From contig NZ_JNVM01000041.1 of NCBI RefSeq assembly GCF_000722545.1, positions 1 to 64,000 of the forward strand: DNA of 64,000 nucleotides, in the 5' to 3' direction. The position numbers and the translations under genes were made by a program. Positions within the stretch are counted from its first letter, which is position 1; each line of letters begins with the position of its first letter. Source of the stretch: Paenibacillus tyrphae (GTDB lineage: Bacteria; Bacillota; Bacilli; Paenibacillales; NBRC-103111). Shown here piece after piece: positions 21,142 through 28,160 of this stretch. Below the pieces are notes generated by a model. It worked only from the letters and a program-made list of their open reading frames with translations. It made no database searches and was not told the origin of the DNA.

Positions 21142-22296
21142 ATGTCGGTCATCTACTTGGATCATGCGGCGTCCTCCTGGCCAAAGCCGCCTGAAGTGTT
21201 GAAAGCGATGCATGATTGCATGGAGCAGTATGCTGCCAATCCGGGGAGAGGCAGTCATGAACTGGCTGTCAAAGCTAGCCGCGTATTGTTTGAAGGACGG
21301 AAGCAGCTAGCCAAGCTGTTTAATATCAAAAATCCTAACGATATCGCATATGCTCACAATACGACCTTCGCCTTGAATCTGGCAATTAAAGGGTTCGTCA
21401 AAGAAGGGGATCACATTCTTTGTACGGCCGTCGAGCATAACTCCGTTAGAAGACCGTTGGAATACTTGAAGAGAACCAAAAATGTCCAAGTGACCTATGT
21501 AAAAACCGATGAACAAGGACAGCTGAACTTGGATGATGTGCGTCACGAAATTAGACCGCATACAAGCTTGATTGTAAGCACACACAGCTCCAATCTGTTA
21601 GGCAGTATTATGCCAATCGAGGAATTGGGACAGTTGTGCAGAGATCATCAGATTAAGCTGCTGGTCGATGCTGCGCAAACAGCCGGGACGATGGAAGTCG
21701 ATGTACAGAGGCTGGGTATTCATATGCTTGCTTTTCCGGGACACAAAGGTTTACTCGGGCCGCAAGGAACGGGCGGACTGTATATCGATCCTGAGATCGA
21801 TCTGGAGCCGCTGCTTCACGGAGGTACTGGCAGTCAATCCGAAGCCGCGGAACAGCCTGACGTTCGCCCAGATCGGTATGAAGCCGGAACACAAAATACG
21901 GTAGGGGTTGCCGGACTTGTGGAAGGCGTGAAGTACATACACAAGCAAACGGTAGAGCAAATTCATGCGAAAGAATGGAAGCTCACCCAAAGGATCATGC
22001 ATGGATTGATGGAAATTGATGGAGTGACCATTTTGGGACCGCAAATCGGGCAAAATAAAACAGGAATTGTTGCCTTTACCATTGCCGGTGCCGATTCGTC
22101 CGAAGTCGCTTTCATCTTGGATCAATCGTTTCATATTGCGGTTCGTGCCGGCTTTCATTGTACGCCGCTTGCTCACGAGATGGTCGGCACATTGGAACGC
22201 GGAGCCGTAAGGGCTAGTGTCGGCTGCTTTACAACGGAACAGGAGACGGATCAACTGCTCTATGCGGTTCGTGAAATTGCCAAGCATTTTAAATAG
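21142..22296 (+). CDS. Cysteine desulfurase-like class V aminotransferase
   Basis: A PLP enzyme of 384 residues. It shows YLDHAASSWPKP at the start, the PLP-contacting VDAAQTAG, the lysine in FPGHKGLLGPQGTGGLY and RYEAGTQNTVGVAGL. A Cys lies at RAGFHCTPLAHE in the place of the catalytic Cys of the desulfurase family. It probably takes sulfur from cysteine; the acceptor is unknown. It is followed after 20 bp by a DUF4446 gene. A DUF3343 protein, a family described as a possible Se/S carrier, is encoded nearby. Confidence 0.88.
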   Translation: MSVIYLDHAASSWPKPPEVLKAMHDCMEQYAANPGRGSHELAVKASRVLFEGRKQLAKLFNIKNPNDIAYAHNTTFALNLAIKGFVKEGDHILCTAVEHNSVRRPLEYLKRTKNVQVTYVKTDEQGQLNLDDVRHEIRPHTSLIVSTHSSNLLGSIMPIEELGQLCRDHQIKLLVDAAQTAGTMEVDVQRLGIHMLAFPGHKGLLGPQGTGGLYIDPEIDLEPLLHGGTGSQSEAAEQPDVRPDRYEAGTQNTVGVAGLVEGVKYIHKQTVEQIHAKEWKLTQRIMHGLMEIDGVTILGPQIGQNKTGIVAFTIAGADSSEVAFILDQSFHIAVRAGFHCTPLAHEMVGTLERGAVRASVGCFTTEQETDQLLYAVREIAKHFK

Positions 22297-22316
22297 GAGA
22301 GCAGGAGGCTTTTAGC

Positions 22317-22811
22317 GTGGGGGATGTCATACTGGAAATGCCCGTGGAGGTGCTGTTGTTCATCACAGCAGCCATCTCTTTGTTGTTTTTAATTTTTGTT
22401 ATCGTATTGTGGGTAAAATTAAATAAGCTCCGCCGAAATTATAAAAGCATGCTGAACGGGACAGGGAGCTTGAGTATCGAACAGATTTTGATTGAGCTGC
22501 AGGAGAAAGGGAATATTTTGCAGGAAAACGATAGCCGAAACGAACAGCAAATTCAAACGATACGCCGGGACATGTCCACAATGAAATCGCATGTCGGCAT
22601 ACACCGGTACAATGCTTTTGCGGAAACGGGAAGCGATCTGAGCTTTTCCGTAGCGATCTTGGACGAGCAGCAGACAGGAGTCGTTCTTTCGGGCATTCAT
22701 GGTCGCGATGAAACGTATGTGTATGCGAAGCCGATCGAGCAGGGCCAGTCCAAGTATGCTTTGTCCCCAGAAGAGAAGGAAGCGATTAGTCGATCCGTAC
22801 CAAAGAGGTAG
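22317..22811 (+). CDS. DUF4446 family membrane protein
   Basis: A 164-residue protein with one N-terminal membrane helix (about residues 10-33), a short coiled region, and a C-terminal globular domain with GIHGRDETYVYAKPIEQGQSKYAL. It matches DUF4446, a small Firmicute family often near parB. The start is GTG. Its 3' end overlaps the convergent yyaC gene by 26 bp. Function unknown. Confidence 0.85.
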   Translation: MGDVILEMPVEVLLFITAAISLLFLIFVIVLWVKLNKLRRNYKSMLNGTGSLSIEQILIELQEKGNILQENDSRNEQQIQTIRRDMSTMKSHVGIHRYNAFAETGSDLSFSVAILDEQQTGVVLSGIHGRDETYVYAKPIEQGQSKYALSPEEKEAISRSVPKR

Positions 22812-23400
22812 GTGACCATTGGCGTTTGCCGCTGAATGCGGTTTGAAACGATTTGGCAATAACCTCGGCCATGCTCACAACCAGACTCAATCGGGTGTTT
22901 TGCAGGACGAAGTACTCCATAAATCCGCCTACATTCACAATACCGGTAACGTGCATATGACCGACGGGAGGGAGCTCTTTGTTAACGCCGGCGCCCGGTT
23001 TGACCGGACCGTCGCCTACTTGGATAAAGCCGACGCTGGTCAACTGGCCGAGACAGGCATCGATCGCGATGACGAAAGGATCGTTGAAATGCTGTTGAAT
23101 CGTCGTTAAGGTTTCGTTCAGATTCATGGCGTGAACCGGATGCTCCAATGTGCCATATAGATGGAGGCCCTCGATGCCTTGCTTTTGAAGCTGACTCCCG
23201 ACCAGAGGTCCGAGCGCATCGCCTGTGGAACGGTCCGTGCCTACGCAAACGATGACAATGGGCTGCTGAGCCGGAATCGTTCGCAAAACAGCGCTTAGTC
23301 TATCCGAAAGTAGGTCGATGCTGTTCGCTTCGGAGTGCATAATTTTTAAGGTTTCGCTGGCTTTAGGCTTGTGAGCATCTCTCTGAAAGGGCAGTTTCAT
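22786..23400 (-). CDS. yyaC: Spore protease YyaC-type protein
   Basis: A 204-residue protein of the YyaC family, related in fold to germination proteases and hydrogenase-maturation peptidases. VCVGTDRSTGDALGPLVGS and AIDACLG contain the conserved acidic residues; the glycine-rich PGAGVNKELPPVGHMHVTG follows. Start at 23400 has GCAGGAGGC upstream. It probably acts in sporulation; its substrate is not known. Confidence 0.88.
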   Translation of the reverse strand: MKLPFQRDAHKPKASETLKIMHSEANSIDLLSDRLSAVLRTIPAQQPIVIVCVGTDRSTGDALGPLVGSQLQKQGIEGLHLYGTLEHPVHAMNLNETLTTIQQHFNDPFVIAIDACLGQLTSVGFIQVGDGPVKPGAGVNKELPPVGHMHVTGIVNVGGFMEYFVLQNTRLSLVVSMAEVIAKSFQTAFSGKRQWSPTSLVRID

Positions 23401-23528
23401 AGGAACGCCTCCTGCGGAAATGGGTAGAGTGATAATCAGAAACGCCAGAAAATGGGTTGTTACTAGTATACGGTTGCTAGGAACGAAATATACGCGGGGC
23501 AGAAAAAAAGAGAAAGGGGGTGGGAAGG

Positions 23529-23771
23529 GTGCTGCTGATGGCTTTCGATTCAACACAACAAGCTTTGAGGGCGGAAATGCTCCTCGATTATGCGGATATC
23601 GAAAACGATATGTGTCCTACCCCCAAAGAAATTACGGCTGGGTGTGCGTTATCGCTGGAATTTCAGGAGGCGGATCTTTCGGAGGTAAAGCGCATTATTA
23701 AAGAAGAACGGGTGGATATCCACGGGCTCTATAGTAAAGAGGACGGGCATTATGTTAACATAGAGTTGTAA
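23529..23771 (+). CDS. DUF3343 domain protein (putative Se/S carrier-like)
   Basis: An 80-residue protein, LLMAFDSTQQALRAEMLL near the N-terminus, DMCPTPKEITAGCALSLEF in the middle. The Pro-Thr-Pro and Cys pattern fits DUF3343, proposed as a sulfur or selenium carrier. The start is uncertain: GTG at 23529 has a G-rich ribosome site (AAAGGGGG) 8 bp upstream; GTG at 23520 and ATG at 23538 are alternatives. Confidence 0.8.
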   Translation: MLLMAFDSTQQALRAEMLLDYADIENDMCPTPKEITAGCALSLEFQEADLSEVKRIIKEERVDIHGLYSKEDGHYVNIEL

Positions 23772-23785
23772 GGTGGGAGATCTTA

Positions 23786-24685
23786 ATGGATGAAATGCTG
23801 AAAGAAAGTGGTTTATCCACATGGGGACAATTTCAAGAAAAGCTGATCAACTATGTTTCCAACCCCGAATTGTGGACAGGACTGCTGTTCACCGTCATAA
23901 AAATCATACTGATTTATATCGCGGCGAGGGTGATCATTAAGGTTGCGGAGAAAGCGCTGCAGCATATGATGGTGGCACGGGATAAAGGGCCGATCAAGTT
24001 CGATGCGAGACGTTCGAAAACGATAGGTAAGCTCGTGGGAAATATTATTACTTACGTTGTTAACTTTATTATGATTTTAATGATTTTAAGCCAATTTCAA
24101 GTGAATCTCGGACCGGTCTTGGCTGGCGCCGGGGTGGTTGGGCTAGCGATCGGTTTCGGCGCGCAAAGCTTGGTGAAGGACGTCATCACCGGATTTTTCA
24201 TTATTTTTGAAGACCAGTTTGCGGTAGGCGACGTTATTCAAGTAGGCAATTATAAAGGAACGGTCGAAGAAATCGGCCTGCGGGTAACCCGGGTGAAAAG
24301 CTGGACAGGGGAAGTGCACATCCTACCGAACGGGACGATTGCGCAGGTGACCAACTTTTCCGTCAATAACTCGCTTGCCGTCATTGATGTCTCGGTATCG
24401 TATGAAACGGATATCGATTTTGCGATGAAAATTCTTGCGGATACCGTCAAAGCATTTTACGATACAAGTGTGGACATGGTAAAACAGCCTGAAGTGCTCG
24501 GGATTCATACGATGGGAGCAACGGAAATTACGCTGCGGATTACGGCGGAGTGCAAGCCTAACCAGCAGTCCGGGGTAGCAAGGAAGCTGAATGCGGAGAT
24601 CAAAAAAGCGTTCGAGGCCAACGGGATTCAAATTCCTTATCCACGGATGATCACTTATCATAGAACGGAAAAGGCGGAATCGTGA
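23786..24685 (+). CDS. MscS-family mechanosensitive ion channel
   Basis: A 299-residue protein with membrane helices near residues 30-55, 80-105 and the pore helix GPVLAGAGVVGLAIGFGAQSL, typical of MscS TM3. The beta domain (VGDVIQVGNYKGTVEEIGLRVT) and C-terminal alpha/beta domain follow. It opens on membrane tension to release solutes during osmotic downshift. DUF951 overlaps its stop. Confidence 0.93.
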   Translation: MDEMLKESGLSTWGQFQEKLINYVSNPELWTGLLFTVIKIILIYIAARVIIKVAEKALQHMMVARDKGPIKFDARRSKTIGKLVGNIITYVVNFIMILMILSQFQVNLGPVLAGAGVVGLAIGFGAQSLVKDVITGFFIIFEDQFAVGDVIQVGNYKGTVEEIGLRVTRVKSWTGEVHILPNGTIAQVTNFSVNNSLAVIDVSVSYETDIDFAMKILADTVKAFYDTSVDMVKQPEVLGIHTMGATEITLRITAECKPNQQSGVARKLNAEIKKAFEANGIQIPYPRMITYHRTEKAES

Positions 24686-24918
24686 TGGAAAAGAAGCAGT
24701 ATCAGTTAGGCGACGTCGTACAGATGAAGAAGCCGCATCCCTGCGGTACGAACGAGATGGAGATCATCCGGATGGGGATGGATATTCGCATCAAGTGTGT
24801 CGGGTGCAAGCACAGCGTGCTCGTTCCCCGGTCCAAGTTCGAGAGCAAGCTGAAAAAAGTGCTTCGTTCCGCCGCGCCGGCTGAAGATTCTGCGGCAATG
24901 GATGAGGGAGAAGCTTGA
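24685..24918 (+). CDS. DUF951 family protein (YyzM-like)
   Basis: A 77-residue protein with the conserved LGDVVQMKKPHPCGTN and CVGCKHSVLVPRSKFE. The Cys and His residues suggest metal or nucleic-acid binding, not shown. The C-terminal 20 residues are acidic and variable. The ATG at 24685 overlaps the last base of the MscS stop, so it is translationally coupled. Confidence 0.85.
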   Translation: MEKKQYQLGDVVQMKKPHPCGTNEMEIIRMGMDIRIKCVGCKHSVLVPRSKFESKLKKVLRSAAPAEDSAAMDEGEA

Positions 24919-24942
24919 TCGCTGGTAAATATTAAAAAGCAC

Positions 24943-24972
24943 TTGCATACATGCGGGTGTGTATGCTATTAT
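24943..24972 (+). promoter_or_regulatory. Promoter of tRNA-Ser
   Basis: TTGCAT (24943-24948) and TATTAT (24967-24972) with an 18-bp spacer ending TGC, an extended -10. It lies 20 bp before the tRNA. Confidence 0.65.
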
Positions 24973-24992
24973 ATTTCTTGTCCCTTTAATGC

Positions 24993-25083
24993 GGAAAGGT
25001 ACCCAAGAGGCCCAAGGGGGCTGACTCGAAATCAGCTAGGCGGCGCAAGCCGTGCGTGGGTTCGAATCCCACTCTTTCCGCCA
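24993..25083 (+). tRNA. tRNA-Ser(CGA)
   Basis: A 91-nt tRNA with acceptor stem GGAAAGG/TCTTTCC and encoded CCA (25081-25083). The anticodon loop CTCGAAA gives anticodon CGA, and GTGGG-TTCGAAT-CCCAC is the T arm. The long variable arm is typical of serine tRNA. The discriminator base is G. It reads UCG codons. A terminator follows. Confidence 0.96.
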
Positions 25084-25093
25084 TAACATAAAA

Positions 25094-25123
25094 AAACGAG
25101 ACGACCACGTGGTCGTTTTTTTG
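25094..25123 (+). terminator. Terminator after tRNA-Ser
   Basis: ACGACCACGTGGTCGT is a perfect palindrome flanked by A-run and T-run, so it can act on both strands. Confidence 0.85.
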
Positions 25124-25170
25124 TTTGTGTGGAAAGTGGGAAGGCAAAAGACAATTTACTAGTACATAAG

Positions 25171-25218
25171 ACAAATCCCCGTTTTCAGGACTTTATGTCG
25201 CTGTTACGGGGATTTTGT
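25171..25218 (-). terminator. Terminator of the XRE regulator gene
   Basis: ACAAATCCCCGT and ACGGGGATTTTGT pair around a 23-nt loop; the site overlaps the stop of the minus-strand regulator gene. Confidence 0.5.
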
Positions 25219-25452
25219 GTTATGGTCGTCAGGTGTATATTCTAGCAGGTCTCCGGGTGTGCAATCTAAGACTTGGCATATTAAATTAAGTACCTCAACG
25301 CTTATAGCTTTAACGTGCTTATCCTCTTCTCGCAGTTTGTCATTATTAACCCATTGACTAAGTGTATTGGGGCGAATCCCTGTTTTCTTACTAAGTTGGT
25401 ACATTGTCATTTGACGTTGATCTAATAAATCGGCAAGCTTAAACACGATCAA
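25204..25452 (-). CDS. Small XRE-family transcriptional regulator
   Basis: A Cro/CI-type helix-turn-helix protein of about 82 residues from TTG at 25452: MTMYQLSKKTGIRPNTLSQWVNND is the DNA-binding unit, and LICQVLDCTPGDLLEY ends the domain. The frame is open to 25530, but that would overlap the iteron operator, so a downstream start is chosen. GGGAG lies 12 bp before the TTG; GTG at 25446 is an alternative. It is divergent from a hypothetical gene across four 16-bp repeats, which it may bind. Confidence 0.75.
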   Translation of the reverse strand: MIVFKLADLLDQRQMTMYQLSKKTGIRPNTLSQWVNNDKLREEDKHVKAISVEVLNLICQVLDCTPGDLLEYTPDDHNTKSP

Positions 25453-25503
25453 TTTAACATCACGCTCCCAATAATTAAGTCTAGCATAAACATAACGCTT
25501 GAC

Positions 25504-25567
25504 GTTATTATCAAATAGAGTTATTATCAATTTAAGTTATTAACTTTAAAGGTTATTATTTCGTGCA
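25504..25567. repeat. Four 16-bp iterons (GTTATTA) between divergent genes
   Basis: GTTATTA begins at 25504, 25520, 25536 and 25552, a strict 16-bp period; the first two units also share TCAA after it. A plus-strand promoter (TTGACG 25499-25504, TATTAT 25522-25527, 17-bp spacer) overlaps units 1 and 2. This looks like an operator array for the adjacent XRE regulator. Confidence 0.75.
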
Positions 25568-25619
25568 CTACGCATAAAGCGTAGCCCAAGAGATTTTTAT
25601 TAGAGGAGGGACAAGGATT

Positions 25620-25934
25620 ATGCTCAAACGAATTAAAATGGTGATTGAGCAAGGGGAAAACGAATTTGAATTAGTTGACGCTTATTTAACTCCTGATGGG
25701 TCGCACGCGTTTTATATTTACGAAGGCATCATTAACTATACGATAGCCGTCCGGACGCAAAACGAACGGGTTTATGTTGAAAGTCAGGTATCCATGCAAT
25801 TAGGGGATACGAACCGAGGAGAGGTAACCATTTATGATTTACATGATAAATTGATCGGTATGAGCGCATACCAGCTTTTAAATTTTCATGTCATTCACCA
25901 TATGGATGATCTCAAATTAATAAGCGAAAACTAA
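25620..25934 (+). CDS. Hypothetical protein
   Basis: A 104-residue protein, MLKRIKMVIEQGENEFELVD at the start, with no motif I recognise. Alternating hydrophobic residues suggest a small beta-rich fold. AGAGGAGGG precedes the ATG, and a promoter lies in the iterons upstream. The gene is AT-richer than the surrounding core. It is divergent from the XRE gene and ends before a strong terminator, making a two-gene regulated unit. Confidence 0.7.
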   Translation: MLKRIKMVIEQGENEFELVDAYLTPDGSHAFYIYEGIINYTIAVRTQNERVYVESQVSMQLGDTNRGEVTIYDLHDKLIGMSAYQLLNFHVIHHMDDLKLISEN

Positions 25935-26050
25935 CGTTAAGTTCGGAATAAAAAAGGAAATTTGAATATACGATGGCTAGGGGATGGGACCCGGCAGAAG
26001 ACCAACGATAACAAGAGGACGAAAAAAGAGGATCTTCCTGAATGGATATT

Positions 26051-26083
26051 AAAAAGGAACCCAGTCAAGGTTCCTTTTATCTT
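26051..26083 (+). terminator. Terminator
   Basis: AAAAAGGAACC and GGTTCCTTTT pair around a 7-nt loop and are followed by ATCTTT. It lies 117 bp past the hypothetical gene; the gap between holds nothing recognisable. Confidence 0.75.
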
Positions 26084-26120
26084 TATGTCATAAATTGTTA
26101 GTATACTTTAGCTTAGGGAC

Positions 26121-26375
26121 TCATTCCCCGTCCTTCGCCCGTCTATATACAGAGAATCGGTCAACGGCATAACCGATGATCGTCCACGAAAGAATGGTGA
26201 GCAGATAAAGCGGCCACGGATTGATATTGGTGTAGGTGAAGATCGGGTAAAACCAAGCGGGCACGCTGAGTGAATAGAAGAGCAGATACACCGGATCGTA
26301 TTCATGTCCGATATAATGGATAAAACACAGCACAATGCCCACAACGGTTAAGATTTTCGTATATTTATAGCGCAT
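26121..26375 (-). CDS. Small integral membrane protein
   Basis: An 84-residue protein with three hydrophobic segments (about residues 8-24, 28-45 and 51-69) and a charged C-terminus YRRAKDGE. GGAGG lies 8 bp before ATG at 26375; a longer frame to 26447 lacks a ribosome site. No family recognised. It is next to yjzC on the same strand. Confidence 0.7.
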   Translation of the reverse strand: MRYKYTKILTVVGIVLCFIHYIGHEYDPVYLLFYSLSVPAWFYPIFTYTNINPWPLYLLTILSWTIIGYAVDRFSVYRRAKDGE

Positions 26376-26453
26376 CGGTTGCGCCTCCTTTGTCCAAGTT
26401 GCAGAGGAAGCAGGCTCCCCGCCGATCATCCATCCGGAAGGGAGCAAGCCGCT

Positions 26454-26639
26454 TTAGCCTCGAAACAGCTTTTTCCACTTGCGGTTGTGGTTCGTTGTTT
26501 CCGGGAAGGGATCTCCCTTTTTCAAATTGATGATCTTCGGATTATTGATGCCCATATGAAAGGCATTCTCGCCGACTTCCATATATTCGCCGTCGTTCGG
26601 CGCTTTGTCTCCCGGACGGAACTGACTCCATTCCCCCAC
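26454..26639 (-). CDS. yjzC: YjzC family protein
   Basis: A 61-residue protein matching YjzC: FRPGDKAPNDGEYMEVGE, then LKKGDPFPETTNHNRKWKK. The GTG start at 26639 has GGAGGTGG 6 bp upstream; the longer frame to 26723 is not conserved. The family is widespread in spore-formers; its function is unknown. Confidence 0.85.
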   Translation of the reverse strand: MGEWSQFRPGDKAPNDGEYMEVGENAFHMGINNPKIINLKKGDPFPETTNHNRKWKKLFRG

Positions 26640-26755
26640 AGCAAGCCACCTCCTGTACTGAAGTCTAATGTTAGATTTTCCATAAAGCTTCGGAAGCATG
26701 CGGGCTAATAATTGGCAGGACACCGCATAAAAAAGGGCGCGCGTGCGGATTTTGC

Positions 26756-26784
26756 TTGCGTTGTGTGCTCGATTTTGCTATAGT
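26756..26784 (+). promoter_or_regulatory. rpsF: Promoter of rpsF-ssb-rpsR
   Basis: TTGCGT (26756-26761) and TATAGT (26779-26784) with a 17-bp spacer, 95 bp before rpsF. Confidence 0.65.
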
Positions 26785-26825
26785 ATTATGGTGCGAGTTT
26801 GGATATTATCGATTCTCGCTCCTTG

Positions 26826-26853
26826 CTCCTGACGGTACAAGCCGACTCAGGGG
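26826..26853 (+). promoter_or_regulatory. Candidate S6:S18 ribosomal leader hairpin
   Basis: CTCCTGA and TCAGGGG form the lower stem, CGG and CCG an upper stem, and AC is bulged next to CCG. A CCG-containing hairpin in this leader resembles the S6:S18 autoregulatory motif described for rpsF operons. The assignment is by eye. Confidence 0.4.
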
Positions 26854-26879
26854 CCGTTAGTCCAAAAGGAGGTGGCAAC

Positions 26880-27164
26880 ATGCGCAAATACGAAGTGATG
26901 TACATCATCCGTCCTGACCTGGAACAGGAAGCTGTTCAGGCTACGGTGGAGAAGTTCCAAAACATCATCAACAACGGTGGCGAAATTACGAAACACGACC
27001 TGATGGGTAAGCGCCGTCTTGCGTATGAGATCAACAAGCTGCGTGACGGTCATTATGTGTTGGTTCATTTCAACGCAACCAATGAAGTCATTAGCGAGCT
27101 TGACCGCGTAATGAAGATTTCCGACGAAATCATTCGTTACCTGATCGTAAGAGACGTAGCCTAA
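26880..27164 (+). CDS. rpsF: 30S ribosomal protein S6
   Basis: S6 pairs with S18 on the small-subunit platform. The 94-residue protein starts MRKYEVMYIIRPDLEQEAV and contains HDLMGKRRLAYEINKLRDGHY. AAAGGAGGTGG is a near-perfect ribosome site before ATG at 26880; the open frame upstream to 26799 is leader. First gene of the rpsF-ssb-rpsR operon. Confidence 0.98.
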   Translation: MRKYEVMYIIRPDLEQEAVQATVEKFQNIINNGGEITKHDLMGKRRLAYEINKLRDGHYVLVHFNATNEVISELDRVMKISDEIIRYLIVRDVA

Positions 27165-27246
27165 GGCTTCGTGCCGTAATTGAGTTTGTTGACAACGAGC
27201 ATCGTCAGACGATGCGGCCGTTGCAACGATCCGGGAGGGAATGCGG

Positions 27247-27732
27247 ATGTTGAATCGTGTAATTCTGATCGGAAGGCTGACACGTGATCCCGAATTACGT
27301 TATACGCCGGCAGGTGTAGCTGTAACCCAGTTTACGCTTGCGGTAGACCGCCCCTTCTCAAGCAACCAAGGGCAGCGGGAAGCGGATTTCATTCCGGTCG
27401 TAACTTGGCGCCAGCTTGCGGAGACTTGCGCAAACTACCTTCGCAAAGGGCGTTTGGCTGCAGTCGAAGGCCGTATTCAAGTACGCAACTATGACAACAA
27501 TGAAGGACGTCGCGTCTATGTGACTGAGGTCATTGCGGACAATGTGCGTTTCTTGGAATCCGCGAACAGCGCAAACCGCGACGACAGCGGTATGGGCATG
27601 AGCGGCGGTGGTGGCGGTGGCAACAGTGGCGGCGGGAACCGCGGAGGCTACGGCGGAGGACGCGAACAACAGGATCCTTTCCAGGATGACGGCAGACCGA
27701 TCGACATTTCCGATGATGATTTGCCGTTCTAG
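27247..27732 (+). CDS. ssb: Single-stranded DNA-binding protein
   Basis: A 161-residue SSB: OB fold with [21 protein letters not shown] and a Gly-rich linker (about residues 112-142), ending DISDDDLPF, the tip that recruits repair and replication proteins. ATG at 27247 is preferred since GGGAGGG lies 7 bp upstream; ATG at 27241 is too close. In the S6/S18 operon as in B. subtilis, where it is the essential SsbA. Confidence 0.97.
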   Translation: MLNRVILIGRLTRDPELRYTPAGVAVTQFTLAVDRPFSSNQGQREADFIPVVTWRQLAETCANYLRKGRLAAVEGRIQVRNYDNNEGRRVYVTEVIADNVRFLESANSANRDDSGMGMSGGGGGGNSGGGNRGGYGGGREQQDPFQDDGRPIDISDDDLPF

Positions 27733-27776
27733 TGATAGAGCGGTAGGACAATCTACGTAGAGAGGACTGAAAACAA

Positions 27777-28058
27777 GTGGAACAAAGAGAGAGACGTAAT
27801 CCGGAAGAGCGCGGCGAAAGAAAATTCGGCGGTCGCGGCAAAAAAGGCGGCAAGCGCCGGAAAGTGTGCTACTTCACGGTTAACAAAATTACGCACATCG
27901 ACTACAAAGACATCGAGACGCTCAAGAAGTTCATCAGCGAGCGCGGCAAGATTCTTCCTCGTCGTGTGACAGGTACTTCCGCTAAATATCAGCGTATGCT
28001 GACCGTTGCGATCAAACGCTCGCGTCAAGTAGCACTGCTGCCTTATACAACGGAATAG
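27777..28058 (+). CDS. rpsR: 30S ribosomal protein S18
   Basis: A 93-residue basic protein with a longer Arg/Gly-rich N-terminus and the conserved core [22 protein letters not shown] and [20 protein letters not shown]. The start is GTG at 27777. One Cys is present, as in non-zinc-independent S18 forms lacking the CXXC pair. It closes the operon and is followed by a terminator. Confidence 0.97.
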   Translation: MEQRERRNPEERGERKFGGRGKKGGKRRKVCYFTVNKITHIDYKDIETLKKFISERGKILPRRVTGTSAKYQRMLTVAIKRSRQVALLPYTTE

Positions 28059-28067
28059 AAAGATTGG

Positions 28068-28103
28068 AAAAAGACAGCTGGCATCATGCCGACTGTCTTT
28101 TTC
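28068..28103 (+). terminator. Terminator of the rpsF operon
   Basis: A nested hairpin: AAAAAGACAG with CTGTCTTTTT outside, GGCAT with ATGCC inside, T-run at the end. Confidence 0.85.
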
Positions 28104-28160
28104 TATATCTTCTTCAAGATGCTCTTCAGATCCTGCATGCCTAATCTGAACCGGAGGACG

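Noticed and set aside
24993-26083. Integrated element at tRNA-Ser
   Set aside because: No copy of the tRNA 3' end is found downstream and no integrase is present; only two small AT-rich genes.
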